Shown: positions 13,589-13,766 of the stretch, in pieces
Numbering within the stretch: the first letter of the stretch is position 1
How the letters are laid out: every line of letters begins with the position of its first letter
Translations under genes and position numbers: made by a program
The notes under the pieces: model-generated
The model's database searches: none
Seen by the model: only the letters and a program-made list of their open reading frames with translations
What the model was told of the DNA's origin: nothing
Assembly (NCBI GenBank): GCA_905201305.1
Contig: CAJKNS010000034.1
Coordinates: 1 to 13,766 of the forward strand
From: an uncultured Eubacteriales bacterium
GTDB taxonomy: Bacteria > Bacillota > Clostridia > Oscillospirales > Oscillospiraceae
Length of the DNA stretch: 13,766 nt
Direction of reading: 5' to 3'

Positions 13589-13766
13589 TTACTCTCTTAC
13601 CAGGGGCATGGTCATACATCTTGGACCGCCCCGTCCACGCGCCAGCTCCGAGCTGGGAATAGTCAAAACCTCCACGCCGTTTTCCCGGAGCAGGTCGTTG
13701 GTCACCTGATTGCGGTCATAGGCAATCACCCGTCCTGGTGCAATGGCAAAGGTGTTGGAGCCGTCG
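13589..13766 (-). CDS. arcA: arginine deiminase, C-terminal 58 residues only
   Basis: The 5' part lies outside the window. The visible end contains GSNTFAIAPGRVIAYDRNQ and then LARGRGGPRCMTMPL, which includes the catalytic cysteine loop of arginine deiminase (GRGGPRCM), followed by VRE and the TAA at 13589-13591. The enzyme hydrolyses arginine to citrulline and ammonia, the first step of the pathway completed by arcB and arcC downstream. The promoter and any ArgR site would be further right and cannot be seen. Confidence 0.95.
   Translation of the reverse strand, partial: DGSNTFAIAPGRVIAYDRNQVTNDLLRENGVEVLTIPSSELARGRGGPRCMTMPLVRE

Overview
This window looks like chromosome from a low-to-moderate GC Gram-positive anaerobe, most likely a gut-type Clostridia (Oscillospiraceae/Ruminococcaceae-like). 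The reasons are strong AGGAGG-type ribosome sites, an arginine deiminase pathway, a stand-alone DUF2325 protein, a YLDPGT small membrane protein and a CDP-glycerol-transferase-type enzyme. I assign the lineage by style of genes only; no rRNA or marker gene is present. Nearly everything is coded on the minus strand, genes are tightly packed, and no gene-free stretch exceeds 300 bases.

Reading the minus strand from right to left, the window opens with the end of an arginine deiminase operon: arcA (3' end only), arcB (ornithine carbamoyltransferase), arcC (carbamate kinase, 4-base ATGA overlap with arcB) and a YfcC/DcuC-type permease directly abutting arcC. This is a complete route from arginine to ornithine, ammonia, CO2 and ATP, with the permease the likely arginine/ornithine exchanger.

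After a 265-base gap with a hairpin and a good promoter comes the most interesting part, an apparent six-gene operon (9957 down to 2614, gaps of 3 to 45 bases): an LtaS-like membrane sulfatase/phosphotransferase; a 698-residue protein joining a YidC/Oxa1 insertase domain to a CDP-glycerol glycerophosphotransferase (TagB/TagF) domain; a 100-residue YLDPGT membrane protein; a LicA-like choline kinase; a LicC-like phosphocholine cytidylyltransferase; and a BCCT-family choline/betaine permease. Together these can import choline, phosphorylate it, activate it as CDP-choline, and build or decorate a membrane-anchored phosphopolymer. No licD-type phosphocholine transferase is present, so the transfer step is either encoded elsewhere or done by the YidC-fused transferase or the LtaS-like protein. 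I regard this as the candidate undescribed system.

Left of it, one plus-strand gene encodes a DUF2325 protein with a near-consensus promoter and a perfect 22-base palindrome at the expected transcription start, very likely a repressor operator. Divergent from it are a zinc-dependent phospholipase C family protein and an UMF1/Atg22-type MFS transporter (cut by the window edge), apparently co-transcribed.
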